A stretch of 64,000 nt of DNA from Rhizobium oryziradicis (GTDB lineage Bacteria > Pseudomonadota > Alphaproteobacteria > Rhizobiales > Rhizobiaceae), in NCBI RefSeq assembly GCF_001939045.1, contig NZ_MKIM01000024.1:330933-394932 (forward strand), in the 5' to 3' direction. Under the pieces are notes generated by a model that saw only the letters and a program-made list of their open reading frames with translations, was not told where the DNA came from and did not search any database. Made by a program: the position numbers and the translations under genes. This document shows, in pieces, positions 19,467 to 28,271 of the stretch; positions within the stretch are counted from its first letter, which is position 1; the number at the start of each line of letters is the position of its first letter.

Positions 19467-20210
19467 TCATAGATCGCGACAATCTATTGTCACCAATCCT
19501 ATCGGTCCGTGTTCGCCCTCTGGCTCTCGAATGGGCCGAAACAAATATCCATCGGTTGGAACGATGTAGGAAGGAATCTCTCCGTTACGTATCTGCGTCC
19601 GACCATTCAGTTTCCCTACACTCGGAAAAAATAGACTTCGGCCTTGCTGGGAGCAAACCAGGAAATGCCAGGGCACGCATCGCGCTTCCAACGACGCAAG
19701 ATCTTGATAGCCGTGCCTCTGGATTTTGCGGGCAGGACCAATCAAGCAACCCGCCTCGTAAGGGGACGGCATGGCAGACTTTCGCCAACGCGATTTCGCG
19801 CTCTCCTTTGAGTAAAAACACAGGATAGGCAGCAGTCGGTCACGCTTAGCTTCTGCGATCAGCATATCGACCTGCGGATGTGGAGCCGACTTCGCCTTGT
19901 AGGTAAACAGCCCTGGAAACTGCAGTGTATTCTTAGGTAAGCGTTTTGCTTGCACCCGCATCTTCAGCGTATATTTGCGGCCTATCAGGTGCCACTCCCA
20001 GTCGGCACCGTTGCGTGCCTCTTGTCGTTTTGTGAACGTTCGGATCTTCACTATCTTAGAGTGGCGACGCCAGATCTCCAGCAGCGTGCTTTCCGTGATG
20101 GTTTCTTCGCCGTAAGAAATGGCAGATCCATACGCTAGATGCAGGTTTCTGGAGACGGCATCACCAAGCTCCAGAAAAGTTTTGCATAGAGATTTAGCTG
20201 GGGGCTTCAC
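19467..20210 (-). CDS. DUF6615-like protein, putative PD-(D/E)XK-fold nuclease
   Basis: 247 residues. A conserved-looking core RTFTKRQEARNGADWEWHL is followed by MRVQAKRL (about 57-90). The spacing of D-x-E and Q-x-K resembles a degenerate PD-(D/E)XK nuclease site. A QVDMLIAEA helix and a LPILCFYS strand follow, as I recall for DUF6615. The start ATG overlaps the stop of the hsdM stub by 4 bases (ATGA), so expression is coupled to that frame. The DUF262 gene follows after 46 bases. Family placement is from memory and the nuclease role is inferred. Confidence 0.6.
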   Translation of the reverse strand: MKPPAKSLCKTFLELGDAVSRNLHLAYGSAISYGEETITESTLLEIWRRHSKIVKIRTFTKRQEARNGADWEWHLIGRKYTLKMRVQAKRLPKNTLQFPGLFTYKAKSAPHPQVDMLIAEAKRDRLLPILCFYSKESAKSRWRKSAMPSPYEAGCLIGPARKIQRHGYQDLASLEARCVPWHFLVCSQQGRSLFFPSVGKLNGRTQIRNGEIPSYIVPTDGYLFRPIREPEGEHGPIGLVTIDCRDL

Positions 20211-20395
20211 TGTGCGGCCTCCGTCAATCCCTCAGCCTCGGATAGACCCTCGAAGGCATCGGAGATGTATTTCAGGAAGATGAGGCCAAGCGCCACATGC
20301 TTGTATTCCGAAGGCTCCAGATTGCCGCGCAACTTGTCGGCAGCCTTGAAAAGCTCGGCCGTAAAGTTCATGTCGCCGTTGTTGTCTTTTGCCAA
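20207..20395 (-). pseudogene. hsdM: Type I methyltransferase HsdM, N-terminal stub
   Basis: The 62 codons begin exactly like a type I HsdM: NFTAELFKAADKLRGNLEPS, then EYKHVALGLIFLKYISDAFE. After about residue 50 the family sequence gives way to a short tail (GLSEAEGLTEAAQ) and a stop. A normal HsdM is ~500 residues, so the methylase catalytic domain and hsdS are gone. The tail could be the end of another gene joined by deletion. The stub still supplies a start and reading frame coupled to DUF6615. Confidence 0.8.
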
Positions 20396-20723
20396 GAGGG
20401 CAGTCTCCCCAAATCATTTTGGGGCGACAGTAGGATGGTGAAACGGCGGTTGTAAAGTTGGATTTCAACTATCGGATGATCGCAGCGCGCCAGGAGTGGC
20501 TGACGGCGGTTGTCAAACAAGCAAGCGTCTCAAAGACGGAAATAATTTCCGGTGCCGCGAAAGCGTTACGGCCACCCCTCTGGACGCGTTGACTTTTCTC
20601 CAAAGTGCCATTTCGAGAAAAGTCGAATTTGATCAGACCTTTTCGTGGACTAAAGCGTCGAAGGACCTTCCCTAGCGCGGCAACCTCCTATAGCCACTAC
20701 TGTGGGGTTATTTGTAAGGGCAT
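20396..20723. other. Divergent promoter region between the type I remnant and Zorya, with node 2
   Basis: No gene is visible in 328 bases. It must drive the leftward hsdM'-DUF6615-DUF262 genes and the rightward zor operon. The palindromic node in reverse orientation is at 20537-20551. I could not fix promoter boxes with confidence. Confidence 0.5.
20537..20551 (-). repeat. Palindromic node 2 (CGGAAATAATTTCCG)
   Basis: This is the reverse complement of the node core, distinguished by its central base. It lies between the type I remnant and the Zorya operon. Confidence 0.8.
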
Positions 20724-22775
20724 TTGGGGAGCACTCTTTTGGGTCCGCTGCATTCGGTTGGCATTATTGTCCGTGATATCGTGCTCTATTTTGCGGGTAT
20801 GTTGAAAGAGGAATGGGTGCCAGGAATGGTGGCGCTCGGGATTGTTCTCGTTTTGGTGTTGGTCGTCGCGGTCTACTGGAACGGCGCCTCTCGGCAAGCG
20901 CGTGCCGTGCATTGGCTCAATGCGCTGATCAGGGCGAAGGTCAGCAAGCGGGATTTCAGCCAAGAGATTGAAGAACTGTCCGACAGCATTCACGAGGGCG
21001 CGAAAAACTCGCGCTCCAGACTGGCTCTAGCGACAGCTTGGGGCGAATACAGAGAAACATTCGTTGCCCATGACGAAGATGATGTCATCGTTCTCCGCAA
21101 CGCCGTTCGTCCGTCCACCTTCATGAATGCAGAGGATTTGGGTTTCGCCCCTGGGGCATGGCGCATCGTGCCTGGACTCTTCGTTACGGGCGGATTGTTC
21201 TTCACCTTTCTTGGTCTGATTTCCGCGCTCGATGGCATGTCGCACGGTGCTGAGATCGGAGCACTGCAAATGCAGGAACTGCTGAAAATTGCTTCAGCCA
21301 AATTCATCATGTCGTTGACCGGCCTCTTCTGCTCAATCGCATTTACGCTCGTTTTTCGCGCCTGCTACGGTCGGGTGGACCGGCAAATACACGCGCTTTG
21401 CAGAACAATAGAAAGCAAGCTCACCTATATCAGCCTGGAAGAACTTGCCACTGAGCAACTGCGGGCGACACGCGAGCAGCGGGAACATTTCCGCTTGATC
21501 GGCATGGAACTTGTCGCCGAGATTGGCCGACCGCTGCGAGAAGAGCTTCCTGCTGCGATCTCAAGCTCGATCAGCGAGGCAATGGCACCACTGGTGGAGC
21601 GTGTTGGCAAGATGGGTGCCGAAGGTGTTGGCGACATGGTCTCCGGCCTGTCATCTCAATTGACCGACAAGGTCGGGATCGCACTTTCGGAGGCCGCTCG
21701 GCGCATTTCGGATGCGGGTGACAAAATTGGGCAACTCGCCGACCGGATGGACAACAGTTCCGGCCGGATGGGATCGGAAATGGAAACTGCGGTTGCACGT
21801 GTCGCCCTGTCTGTCGACGAGCTTCGTAAGGCGATGTCTTCCACGGCCGAGAGCACGGGCGGCGTATTTGCCAAAGGGGCGGAGCAACTCCTTTCTGTGA
21901 TGAACGAGACATTGGAGGGCATTCGAGACAATACCGGCGAAGGCGCCCGTGCAATGTCCGCTGCCGCCGAGGATATGCGAAAATCGGCAGGCATCTTCCG
22001 TGAGGAGATTGAGGCGGCAAGCAGAAGCGGCTCCGAGGTGGCTCAAGCCAGAATGGAGGCGGCCAGTGTGGAGGCAAGCGGCTTCATTGGGACGGCAGGC
22101 CAGGGCGTCGCCGACGCATTTGCTCGCACCAGTTCGGAAATCGGCCGCGTTGCCGCCGACATCTCTCAAAAGGCTGCGCAGGATCTGATGTCCCCTTTAG
22201 TGGGAATAGCCGAGCAGCTTGGCGAAATGGTCGGTCAACTTCAGCAGGGTAGTACAGAACTCCGCCGCTTGTCTGAAGGCGTTCGCGCCGGCGCGGAGGC
22301 GACGTCGGACGCCGCGAGCAATTTCCGCGGAGCCTCCAACGAACTGGTTGCGGCAGCGAGCCCGGTCCGTTCAATTGTAGAGCGAATGGATACGTCACTG
22401 CGTCAGCTCTCTGACAGCACACAGAACGCCGTTGACACTGTAACAAAGTCTGCCGACACCACAGCTCGGTCGGCGGCGAACGCTCTGGCAAGTGCCCAGG
22501 AGATCCTAGGTGGCGAGGCGCGAGCAATTGAAGCGGCTCTAATCGGAGTTACGTCAACACTCGAGCGCCTTAAAGGACAAGGCGATCGTCTGGATGATAT
22601 GGACGAAAAGCTCGGAGCCGCATTCGAGACCTACACGAACCAGGTGGCCAATGCGGTCAATGGAATGTCTTCCCATGTCCGCGAAATACAAGAACGATTG
22701 AGCCCTGCGATTGATCAGATGAGCAACATTGTCGCTCAAATGGAAGACTTCTCGCCTCAATCGCGGAAAAGCTGA
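20724..22775 (+). CDS. zorA: Zorya protein ZorA (MotA/ExbB-like motor subunit)
   Basis: About 680 residues. A hydrophobic segment (VALGIVLVLVLVVAVYW) near the N-terminus is followed by the MotA/ExbB-like pair IVPGLFVTGGLFFTFLGL and FIMSLTGLFCSIAFTLVF near 150-215. The remaining ~450 residues form a long helical, coiled-coil-prone cytoplasmic tail, as in ZorA. With ZorB it forms an inner-membrane ion-driven motor thought to sense phage invasion and signal through the tail. The first codon is not ATG: TTG 20724, TTG 20739 (GGGGAG 7 bases upstream) and ATG 20799 are candidates. The stop TGA overlaps the zorB ATG by one base. Confidence 0.92.
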   Translation: MGSTLLGPLHSVGIIVRDIVLYFAGMLKEEWVPGMVALGIVLVLVLVVAVYWNGASRQARAVHWLNALIRAKVSKRDFSQEIEELSDSIHEGAKNSRSRLALATAWGEYRETFVAHDEDDVIVLRNAVRPSTFMNAEDLGFAPGAWRIVPGLFVTGGLFFTFLGLISALDGMSHGAEIGALQMQELLKIASAKFIMSLTGLFCSIAFTLVFRACYGRVDRQIHALCRTIESKLTYISLEELATEQLRATREQREHFRLIGMELVAEIGRPLREELPAAISSSISEAMAPLVERVGKMGAEGVGDMVSGLSSQLTDKVGIALSEAARRISDAGDKIGQLADRMDNSSGRMGSEMETAVARVALSVDELRKAMSSTAESTGGVFAKGAEQLLSVMNETLEGIRDNTGEGARAMSAAAEDMRKSAGIFREEIEAASRSGSEVAQARMEAASVEASGFIGTAGQGVADAFARTSSEIGRVAADISQKAAQDLMSPLVGIAEQLGEMVGQLQQGSTELRRLSEGVRAGAEATSDAASNFRGASNELVAAASPVRSIVERMDTSLRQLSDSTQNAVDTVTKSADTTARSAANALASAQEILGGEARAIEAALIGVTSTLERLKGQGDRLDDMDEKLGAAFETYTNQVANAVNGMSSHVREIQERLSPAIDQMSNIVAQMEDFSPQSRKS

Positions 22776-23776
22776 TGCGCGGGGGAGTTCGAAAGTCGAA
22801 CCATGAGGAGGAGGAGGAGAGCGTTTTCGTGTCGATGACCGACATGACAGTCAGCTTTCTCTTCATCGTCATCCTATTGCTTGCATTTTTCGCCAGTCAA
22901 TACAGCGACACCGACACCGTGCCGAGAAAAGAGCTTGAAGCGGAACGTCAACTGCGCACCGTCGCAGAGGAAATGGTGGTTAAGCTGCAAGAGCAGATAG
23001 GCATCAAGGACGCTCGGATACGGGAGCTTGAAATGCTCCTTGAGACCCAACAAGCTCAAAATAGAGAGCAAGCGAAAGACATCGACAGGCTCAAGCGCGA
23101 GATTGAAGAGCTTAGGCGCAAGCTGGAGGTCGCTGATCCGCTCGAAGCCTATCTCGCCAGCGCCGCGCAGGTTCGCAAGCAGATCCTGGAACGTTTGCGC
23201 GATCAGCTCAAGATCGATTTTCCCGACCTGAAAGTTGAGTTGAGTGAGCAATCGGACGCTCTGCGATTTCAGGGAGACGGTCTCTTCGACACAGGATCCT
23301 CCCAGCTTCGAGCCGATCGAAAACAAATTGTTACGAGTGTTGCCACGAGGCTCGGCAACATTCTGCCGTGCTACACCCTTGGCAAACTCACCCAGTGGGA
23401 TCTCGCATGCAATTCGGGAGGGGTTGTTATCGAAGCCTTACAGATCGAAGGCCACACAGACAGTACCGGCAATGCCAATAGTAACCTGACGTTATCGACC
23501 AACAGAGCGAATACGACCTTTATTGCGATGACTGACAGTGAACCGAGACTCATCGATTTTCAGAACCTCCGGAAGCAACCTGTGCTTTCGGTATCGGGAT
23601 ACGGTCAGATGCGCCCTGTCGCCGATAACTCGACCAAAGACGGGCGCGACACAAATCGCCGTGTTGATCTTAGGATCATTATGTTTACGCCGAGCAGGTC
23701 TGAAGAGATCAGTAAAATTAGAACGGCGTTGCAAAACGGGCAGTACGAAGGAGGCCCAAATGAGCCTCTCAGATAA
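22775..23776 (+). CDS. zorB: Zorya protein ZorB (MotB/OmpA-like stator subunit)
   Basis: 333 residues. A single transmembrane helix at about 18-40 (VSMTDMTVSFLFIVILLLAF) carries the MotB-type aspartate at about residue 23, the expected proton or sodium site. A coiled coil follows (about 50-120). The C-terminal OmpA/MotB peptidoglycan-binding domain contains EGHTDSTGNANSNLTLSTNR. ZorA and ZorB form the membrane motor of Zorya. The gene overlaps zorA by one base and zorC by 17 bases. Confidence 0.93.
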   Translation: MRGGVRKSNHEEEEESVFVSMTDMTVSFLFIVILLLAFFASQYSDTDTVPRKELEAERQLRTVAEEMVVKLQEQIGIKDARIRELEMLLETQQAQNREQAKDIDRLKREIEELRRKLEVADPLEAYLASAAQVRKQILERLRDQLKIDFPDLKVELSEQSDALRFQGDGLFDTGSSQLRADRKQIVTSVATRLGNILPCYTLGKLTQWDLACNSGGVVIEALQIEGHTDSTGNANSNLTLSTNRANTTFIAMTDSEPRLIDFQNLRKQPVLSVSGYGQMRPVADNSTKDGRDTNRRVDLRIIMFTPSRSEEISKIRTALQNGQYEGGPNEPLR

Positions 23777-25100
23777 GATGTCGGGCTTTGCCCATTTCGA
23801 GATGACCGCCTTGCCGGCGCTGAATCGGCTCGTGTCGACAACAGACCGGATCTTCTCCCGTTGGCCAGACACCGTGAAGAACCCACCGGAAAGCGATCGG
23901 GAAAAGCTGGTGCGTGAGATGCAGGCGTGCTGTGAAAAGGACGACTGGGCCGGCGTGAAAATGTATCTCGTGACGTCGGCTGCTAGGGCACTTTTTGATG
24001 AGGAAAGGCGGAGCAGGTCGGATCTTGCGGGGTTGCGCCAGTTCTATTTCGACGAATGTAAAATTTCAACACGGCCCAGCTTTCTCAATGCCATGTTCTC
24101 TGTCTATCTTTCGACATATGTTTCGGGTGCTGATCATACCCGAGAGCTTGCCAAGGCGTTAACTGTCTCAGTTGAACGCTTAGGTCCGCGCTGGGCACAG
24201 TTGATTGCCGCGATCCCCGAAATCCTGGACGCAGATCAGGCACACGAGGCTCTCGGCAAATTGATGTATGACATGGATGATCCTTGGACGGAGTTGAACC
24301 GCGTAGGGCTCCGTAAACCCCATGACGCTGGGTTGCTGGCGCACGCCCATCTCGCATTCGTTAATCTGATACGGCCGGGTCTAAAGTTCAGAGGTGAGAT
24401 GGAGCGGCTCCTGTCGTGGCTGAAGCCTGATGGACACGAGACAAAGACCGCGGGAGCCGCTGAGGCAATCGAAGCTCTCCTCGGACATTGGGTCAATCAG
24501 GCACCCGCGGCGGATGACCTTACCTATCTGACAGAGAATCTCATTTCGCTGTACGGCGATCCACGCGTCTCGCGTGGCATTGCGTGGAATGGCTTGTCGG
24601 AACCCGCGCTGAACGTAATCATGCGCTGGCTGACCGGCGAAAATATCCGCTTCTTCCTGGACGTCGTTTCTGCTGTCGAAGACAACCATATGTGGGCGCC
24701 GCGAAAGAAATTCTGGCTCGGCCTTCATCGTCAGGGCCGGATCGACGCCGCTTGGGTAGCTTTTAGTCCGAGGGGAGCAGAGGAAGCCAAGAGGAAAACT
24801 GCGGGCTCAAGGGGTAATGCTCGCCCTGGCTATGGCCACCAAATTGCGGGTGGAACGCGTTCGAATACCTCACTGCTGATCCTTCAGATTGGTCGGAAGA
24901 TCGTCATCGAAGGTTCTCATAATTACAAAGTCCATGTTTTCGATCATTCTCATCCAAAGTGCCCGAAGCTCTACCAGTTTAGCTATGACTGCGAGGATAT
25001 TCGGCTCATCCCGGAATGGCGGACGATGCCGCCTCCACCAACCACCCATGTAAAGGCGCATCAGTCCGGCTGGGAAGGGTGGGTCTTGGAACATATCTGA
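23760..25100 (+). CDS. zorC: Zorya protein ZorC
   Basis: 446 residues from ATG 23760, which has GGAGG five bases upstream inside the end of zorB; an earlier in-frame start at 23538 would overlap zorB by 240 bases and is unlikely. The protein is soluble, largely helical, and has a C-terminal region rich in Tyr, His and Trp. Its place between zorB and a SNF2 gene identifies it as ZorC, present in Zorya type I together with ZorD. ZorC is thought to bind DNA and help recruit ZorD. I see no catalytic motif. zorD follows after 11 bases. Confidence 0.88.
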   Translation: MSLSDKMSGFAHFEMTALPALNRLVSTTDRIFSRWPDTVKNPPESDREKLVREMQACCEKDDWAGVKMYLVTSAARALFDEERRSRSDLAGLRQFYFDECKISTRPSFLNAMFSVYLSTYVSGADHTRELAKALTVSVERLGPRWAQLIAAIPEILDADQAHEALGKLMYDMDDPWTELNRVGLRKPHDAGLLAHAHLAFVNLIRPGLKFRGEMERLLSWLKPDGHETKTAGAAEAIEALLGHWVNQAPAADDLTYLTENLISLYGDPRVSRGIAWNGLSEPALNVIMRWLTGENIRFFLDVVSAVEDNHMWAPRKKFWLGLHRQGRIDAAWVAFSPRGAEEAKRKTAGSRGNARPGYGHQIAGGTRSNTSLLILQIGRKIVIEGSHNYKVHVFDHSHPKCPKLYQFSYDCEDIRLIPEWRTMPPPPTTHVKAHQSGWEGWVLEHI

Positions 25101-25111
25101 GGGGTTAAGCT

Positions 25112-28100
25112 ATGCACTTCGACTTTTCCTATGATGTGAACACCATCACGCTGGTTGCCAAGGGAGACGCGCCGGGACTGCTGTCGCGACTGCTTGGCAA
25201 ACCCAGAGAGCCAGACCTAAACGCTCTGACGTCGAGAGAGCGAGACATTGCATTCGCGATCGCCGATTTGCGAGCTAAAGCCGATGCGAGTGGTGAGGCG
25301 CTGACAATCACAGACAACAGTATTGAAATGGCTCATCGCTTGGCGGCTGACTTAGATAGTGGAGCTGCCAAGATCCTTGGTTTGCCACTGCTGGTCGACT
25401 TCATTTTGCGTACGGATGCTGAAGGCATCGTGGGGTCCTCCAATTTCCGGCTCCGCTACGAATGGATACGCGACGGACAGAAGATTTTCCCAAGACGTAC
25501 GGGGGCAATCCTTTCACTTGGAGCCAAAAACTATCGCGTTCCTCTTTGGATGTTGGAAGCGCTCGAGGTGGCAGATGGCTATAACCCCGGCCAAGGCGAT
25601 GCAACCGACTGGGAGGCGCTGGCCAAGTTTCGACGAGCACTAGACCCAGGTATCGCCTCGACGCAGGGTGCTAGTCAGGCAGCTAGGGCGTCGCTGACGG
25701 ACTTTCTCAGCGGCCTCGAGGTGCGGCTTGCAGATGCGTTCTCGATTTCACCTCTGGATGACGACAAATTTGACATTGTTCCCTTCTCCGGCAAACGACT
25801 GGCTGAAGAAGGTGTGGACACCGATCTAGCAGTCGCCACGGAAAGCATGGGTGAACTGGCTGGACAGGAACTGCGGACCTTTCAGAACCGTGTTCGTGAC
25901 CGCGGTTCACTCGCAGCGTATAGATTGTCTCCTGGTAGCTATCTGGTCATCGACAATGCAGCGACACCGGCACTTTCTGTCATGGCAAGGATGCAGCATG
26001 CACCTGCGGCAGAGCGAAAGGCGTTCATCCAAAATCCGCAAGCGTTGATTACGCAAGCCGTGGAAAGTAGCCTTCGAGAAAGCGGTAAACTGGAGGGGTT
26101 GACGGCGGTTGCTGAACAGGAAGCAATCGAGACCGTTGCAGAGCCGTTGTTTATCGAGACAAGGGAGTTTTCAGACCGCGTTACCGGAATCGTAGCTTAT
26201 CAGAAAATGGCACTCGATATGGATGCGTCTACCGGTACGACCTGGCTTCCTGAAGAATTTAGTCGAAGGCTGCAAGAAGCACTTTCTCCTCTTGGCGTTG
26301 AGCGACTTGTAAAACTACGGGACGACGTTGCGAGCGCAGTTCAGCAACAGGTAGAGGTCGTAAATCACGAGGATCTTCAACTGCCTGCCCGTCCCGAGAT
26401 GGTGGCTTTACTCAACGAAAAAATCGCTGAGCGGGAACATCTGGAGACGGAAGATCTGATACTACAGGAACCGCTCCGAGGGCCGATCGTTCTCGAAACT
26501 GAGCTTAATTTTGCGGATCTTAACTGGCACGCGAAACTAGAACCGCGCTCTGCTTCCATTGTGGCAGCTATTCCGAAATCGATCCGGACAGAACTTAAAG
26601 GTTATCAAGGCGACAGCTTCCGGTGGCAGGTGGAAGCTTGGCAATCGGGCCTGCCAGGCATTCTGAATGCAGACGAGCAAGGCCTTGGCAAGACGTTGCA
26701 GACAATCTCTTTTCTCGCATGGCTAAGAGAGCACATGGATAATCCAGGGAGTGCCGTACGCGGTCCCGTACTCGTGGTTGCACCGACCTCACTCCTGGAA
26801 AACTGGGAGCAGGAAGTCAGACTTCACATGCATGACCCAGGTCTTGGCCATGTAATTCGCCTCTACGGGGGAAACATGTCTGGCCGGAAGATTCCGGGTG
26901 CAAAAGGGAAGGATATCGATGACGGCAGCGCCAAGCTCGATCTCGATTTTCTTCAAGATGCGATAAAGGAGGACCGTGCGCACCGCTTTTGGGTTCTGAC
27001 CACATATACAACGCTGACAAATTATCAACATTCGCTGGCGCGAATTCGGTTTTCTGCGGCGGTCTTTGATGAAATTCAAGCGATCAAAAATCCCGTTAGC
27101 CTCCGCGCGGTCGGTGCAAGGTCGATCAATGCTGATTTTCGAATTGGTCTGACGGGGACGCCTATTGAGAACACGACTGTCGATCTTTGGGCGATCATGG
27201 ATCAACTGGCCGCAGGATCTCTCGGTAGCCTCAAGGAATTCAGGTCGAAATACTCTCAGCCTGACGCTGAAAATATGGCCGACCTCTACGCGAGAACATT
27301 TTCGAAAAGTGAAGGAAAGCCACCGCTTGCAATGAGGCGCGTGAAAGACACTGTAGCGAGGGATTTACCTGAAAAAGTTCGCAGGCTTCATCCACGTCTT
27401 ATGCCGCCCATGCAGGCAACCGTCTACGACGACGCACGGGTGAAACTGGCGGCAGGCGGCCTTGGGGCGCAGCTAAAAATGCTGCACCATATTCGCAGCG
27501 TCTCCGTGCATCCAGCAATGGATATGAATACGAGCGATACGGATTTCATTGACGCGTCAGCTCGACTACGGGCTGCGATCGAGGTTCTGCGATCTGTAAA
27601 TGCGCGCCGCGAGAGGGCCTTAGTATTCATCGAGCATCGGCAGATGCAGTATCGTTTTATCGAACTGGTCAAGGCGGAGTTCGGCTTATCCAGTGTCGAC
27701 CTGATCAACGGGGAGACGGCCATTCACAAGCGACAAGAAATTGTAAATCGATTTCAACAACATTTGAAAGTCGACGGTGGTTTCGATTTGCTGGTGCTGG
27801 GACCGAGGGCTGCGGGTACCGGGCTTACGCTAACTGCAGCTACCCATGTCATCCATCTTTCACGTTGGTGGAACCCGGCGGTTGAAGAGCAATGCAATGA
27901 CCGTGTGCACCGCTTGGGCCAAACCAAGCCTGTGTCCGTGCATCTTCCTCTAGCGGTCCATCCTGGCTACAAGGAGTTTTCCTTCGACTGCCTGCTCCAG
28001 AGCTTGATGACTCGTAAGCGTCGCTTGGCAAGCTCGGCACTTTGGCCGATGGGTGACACCCAAGACGATGTTGGGGAACTGCAACGATTGATCGCGGCTG

Positions 28101-28213
28101 ATGCAGGCCGAGCAGATGGCGATGCCTTAGCTATCGCGATGAAAATGATGTTTGCGCGAGATCAAATCGAACTGCCTATCGCCGATACTGACGGATCGCT
28201 GAGATTGCCTTGA
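25112..28213 (+). CDS. zorD: Zorya protein ZorD (SNF2 helicase/nuclease effector)
   Basis: 1033 residues. The C-terminal half is a SNF2 ATPase: motif I NADEQGLGKT at about 519-528, motif II DEIQ near 652 followed by AIKNP, motif III LTGTPIENTTVDLW, and motifs V-VI GTGLTLTAATHVIHLSRWW and CNDRVHRLGQT. The N-terminal ~480 residues precede the motor and would hold regulatory sequence. In Zorya type I, ZorD is the effector that degrades invading DNA after the motor is triggered. It is the last gene of zorABCD and converges on the helicase gene at 28272 with 58 bases between stops. Confidence 0.92.
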   Translation: MHFDFSYDVNTITLVAKGDAPGLLSRLLGKPREPDLNALTSRERDIAFAIADLRAKADASGEALTITDNSIEMAHRLAADLDSGAAKILGLPLLVDFILRTDAEGIVGSSNFRLRYEWIRDGQKIFPRRTGAILSLGAKNYRVPLWMLEALEVADGYNPGQGDATDWEALAKFRRALDPGIASTQGASQAARASLTDFLSGLEVRLADAFSISPLDDDKFDIVPFSGKRLAEEGVDTDLAVATESMGELAGQELRTFQNRVRDRGSLAAYRLSPGSYLVIDNAATPALSVMARMQHAPAAERKAFIQNPQALITQAVESSLRESGKLEGLTAVAEQEAIETVAEPLFIETREFSDRVTGIVAYQKMALDMDASTGTTWLPEEFSRRLQEALSPLGVERLVKLRDDVASAVQQQVEVVNHEDLQLPARPEMVALLNEKIAEREHLETEDLILQEPLRGPIVLETELNFADLNWHAKLEPRSASIVAAIPKSIRTELKGYQGDSFRWQVEAWQSGLPGILNADEQGLGKTLQTISFLAWLREHMDNPGSAVRGPVLVVAPTSLLENWEQEVRLHMHDPGLGHVIRLYGGNMSGRKIPGAKGKDIDDGSAKLDLDFLQDAIKEDRAHRFWVLTTYTTLTNYQHSLARIRFSAAVFDEIQAIKNPVSLRAVGARSINADFRIGLTGTPIENTTVDLWAIMDQLAAGSLGSLKEFRSKYSQPDAENMADLYARTFSKSEGKPPLAMRRVKDTVARDLPEKVRRLHPRLMPPMQATVYDDARVKLAAGGLGAQLKMLHHIRSVSVHPAMDMNTSDTDFIDASARLRAAIEVLRSVNARRERALVFIEHRQMQYRFIELVKAEFGLSSVDLINGETAIHKRQEIVNRFQQHLKVDGGFDLLVLGPRAAGTGLTLTAATHVIHLSRWWNPAVEEQCNDRVHRLGQTKPVSVHLPLAVHPGYKEFSFDCLLQSLMTRKRRLASSALWPMGDTQDDVGELQRLIAADAGRADGDALAIAMKMMFARDQIELPIADTDGSLRLP

Positions 28214-28243
28214 AGACATGAATTGTAAAAAACAAGGTGAGCG

Positions 28244-28266
28244 CAAGCAGACTCCGCGTCCGCTTG
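28244..28266. terminator. Possible bidirectional hairpin between convergent genes
   Basis: CAAGC-A-GAC and GTC-C-GCTTG form an imperfect stem between the stops of zorD and the leftward helicase. There is no clear T-run on either side, so this is weak. Confidence 0.3.
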
Positions 28267-28271
28267 TGAAG

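Noticed and set aside
23538..23759. Upstream extension of zorC to 23538
   Set aside because: It would overlap zorB by 240 bases; ATG 23760 has GGAGG at the right distance.
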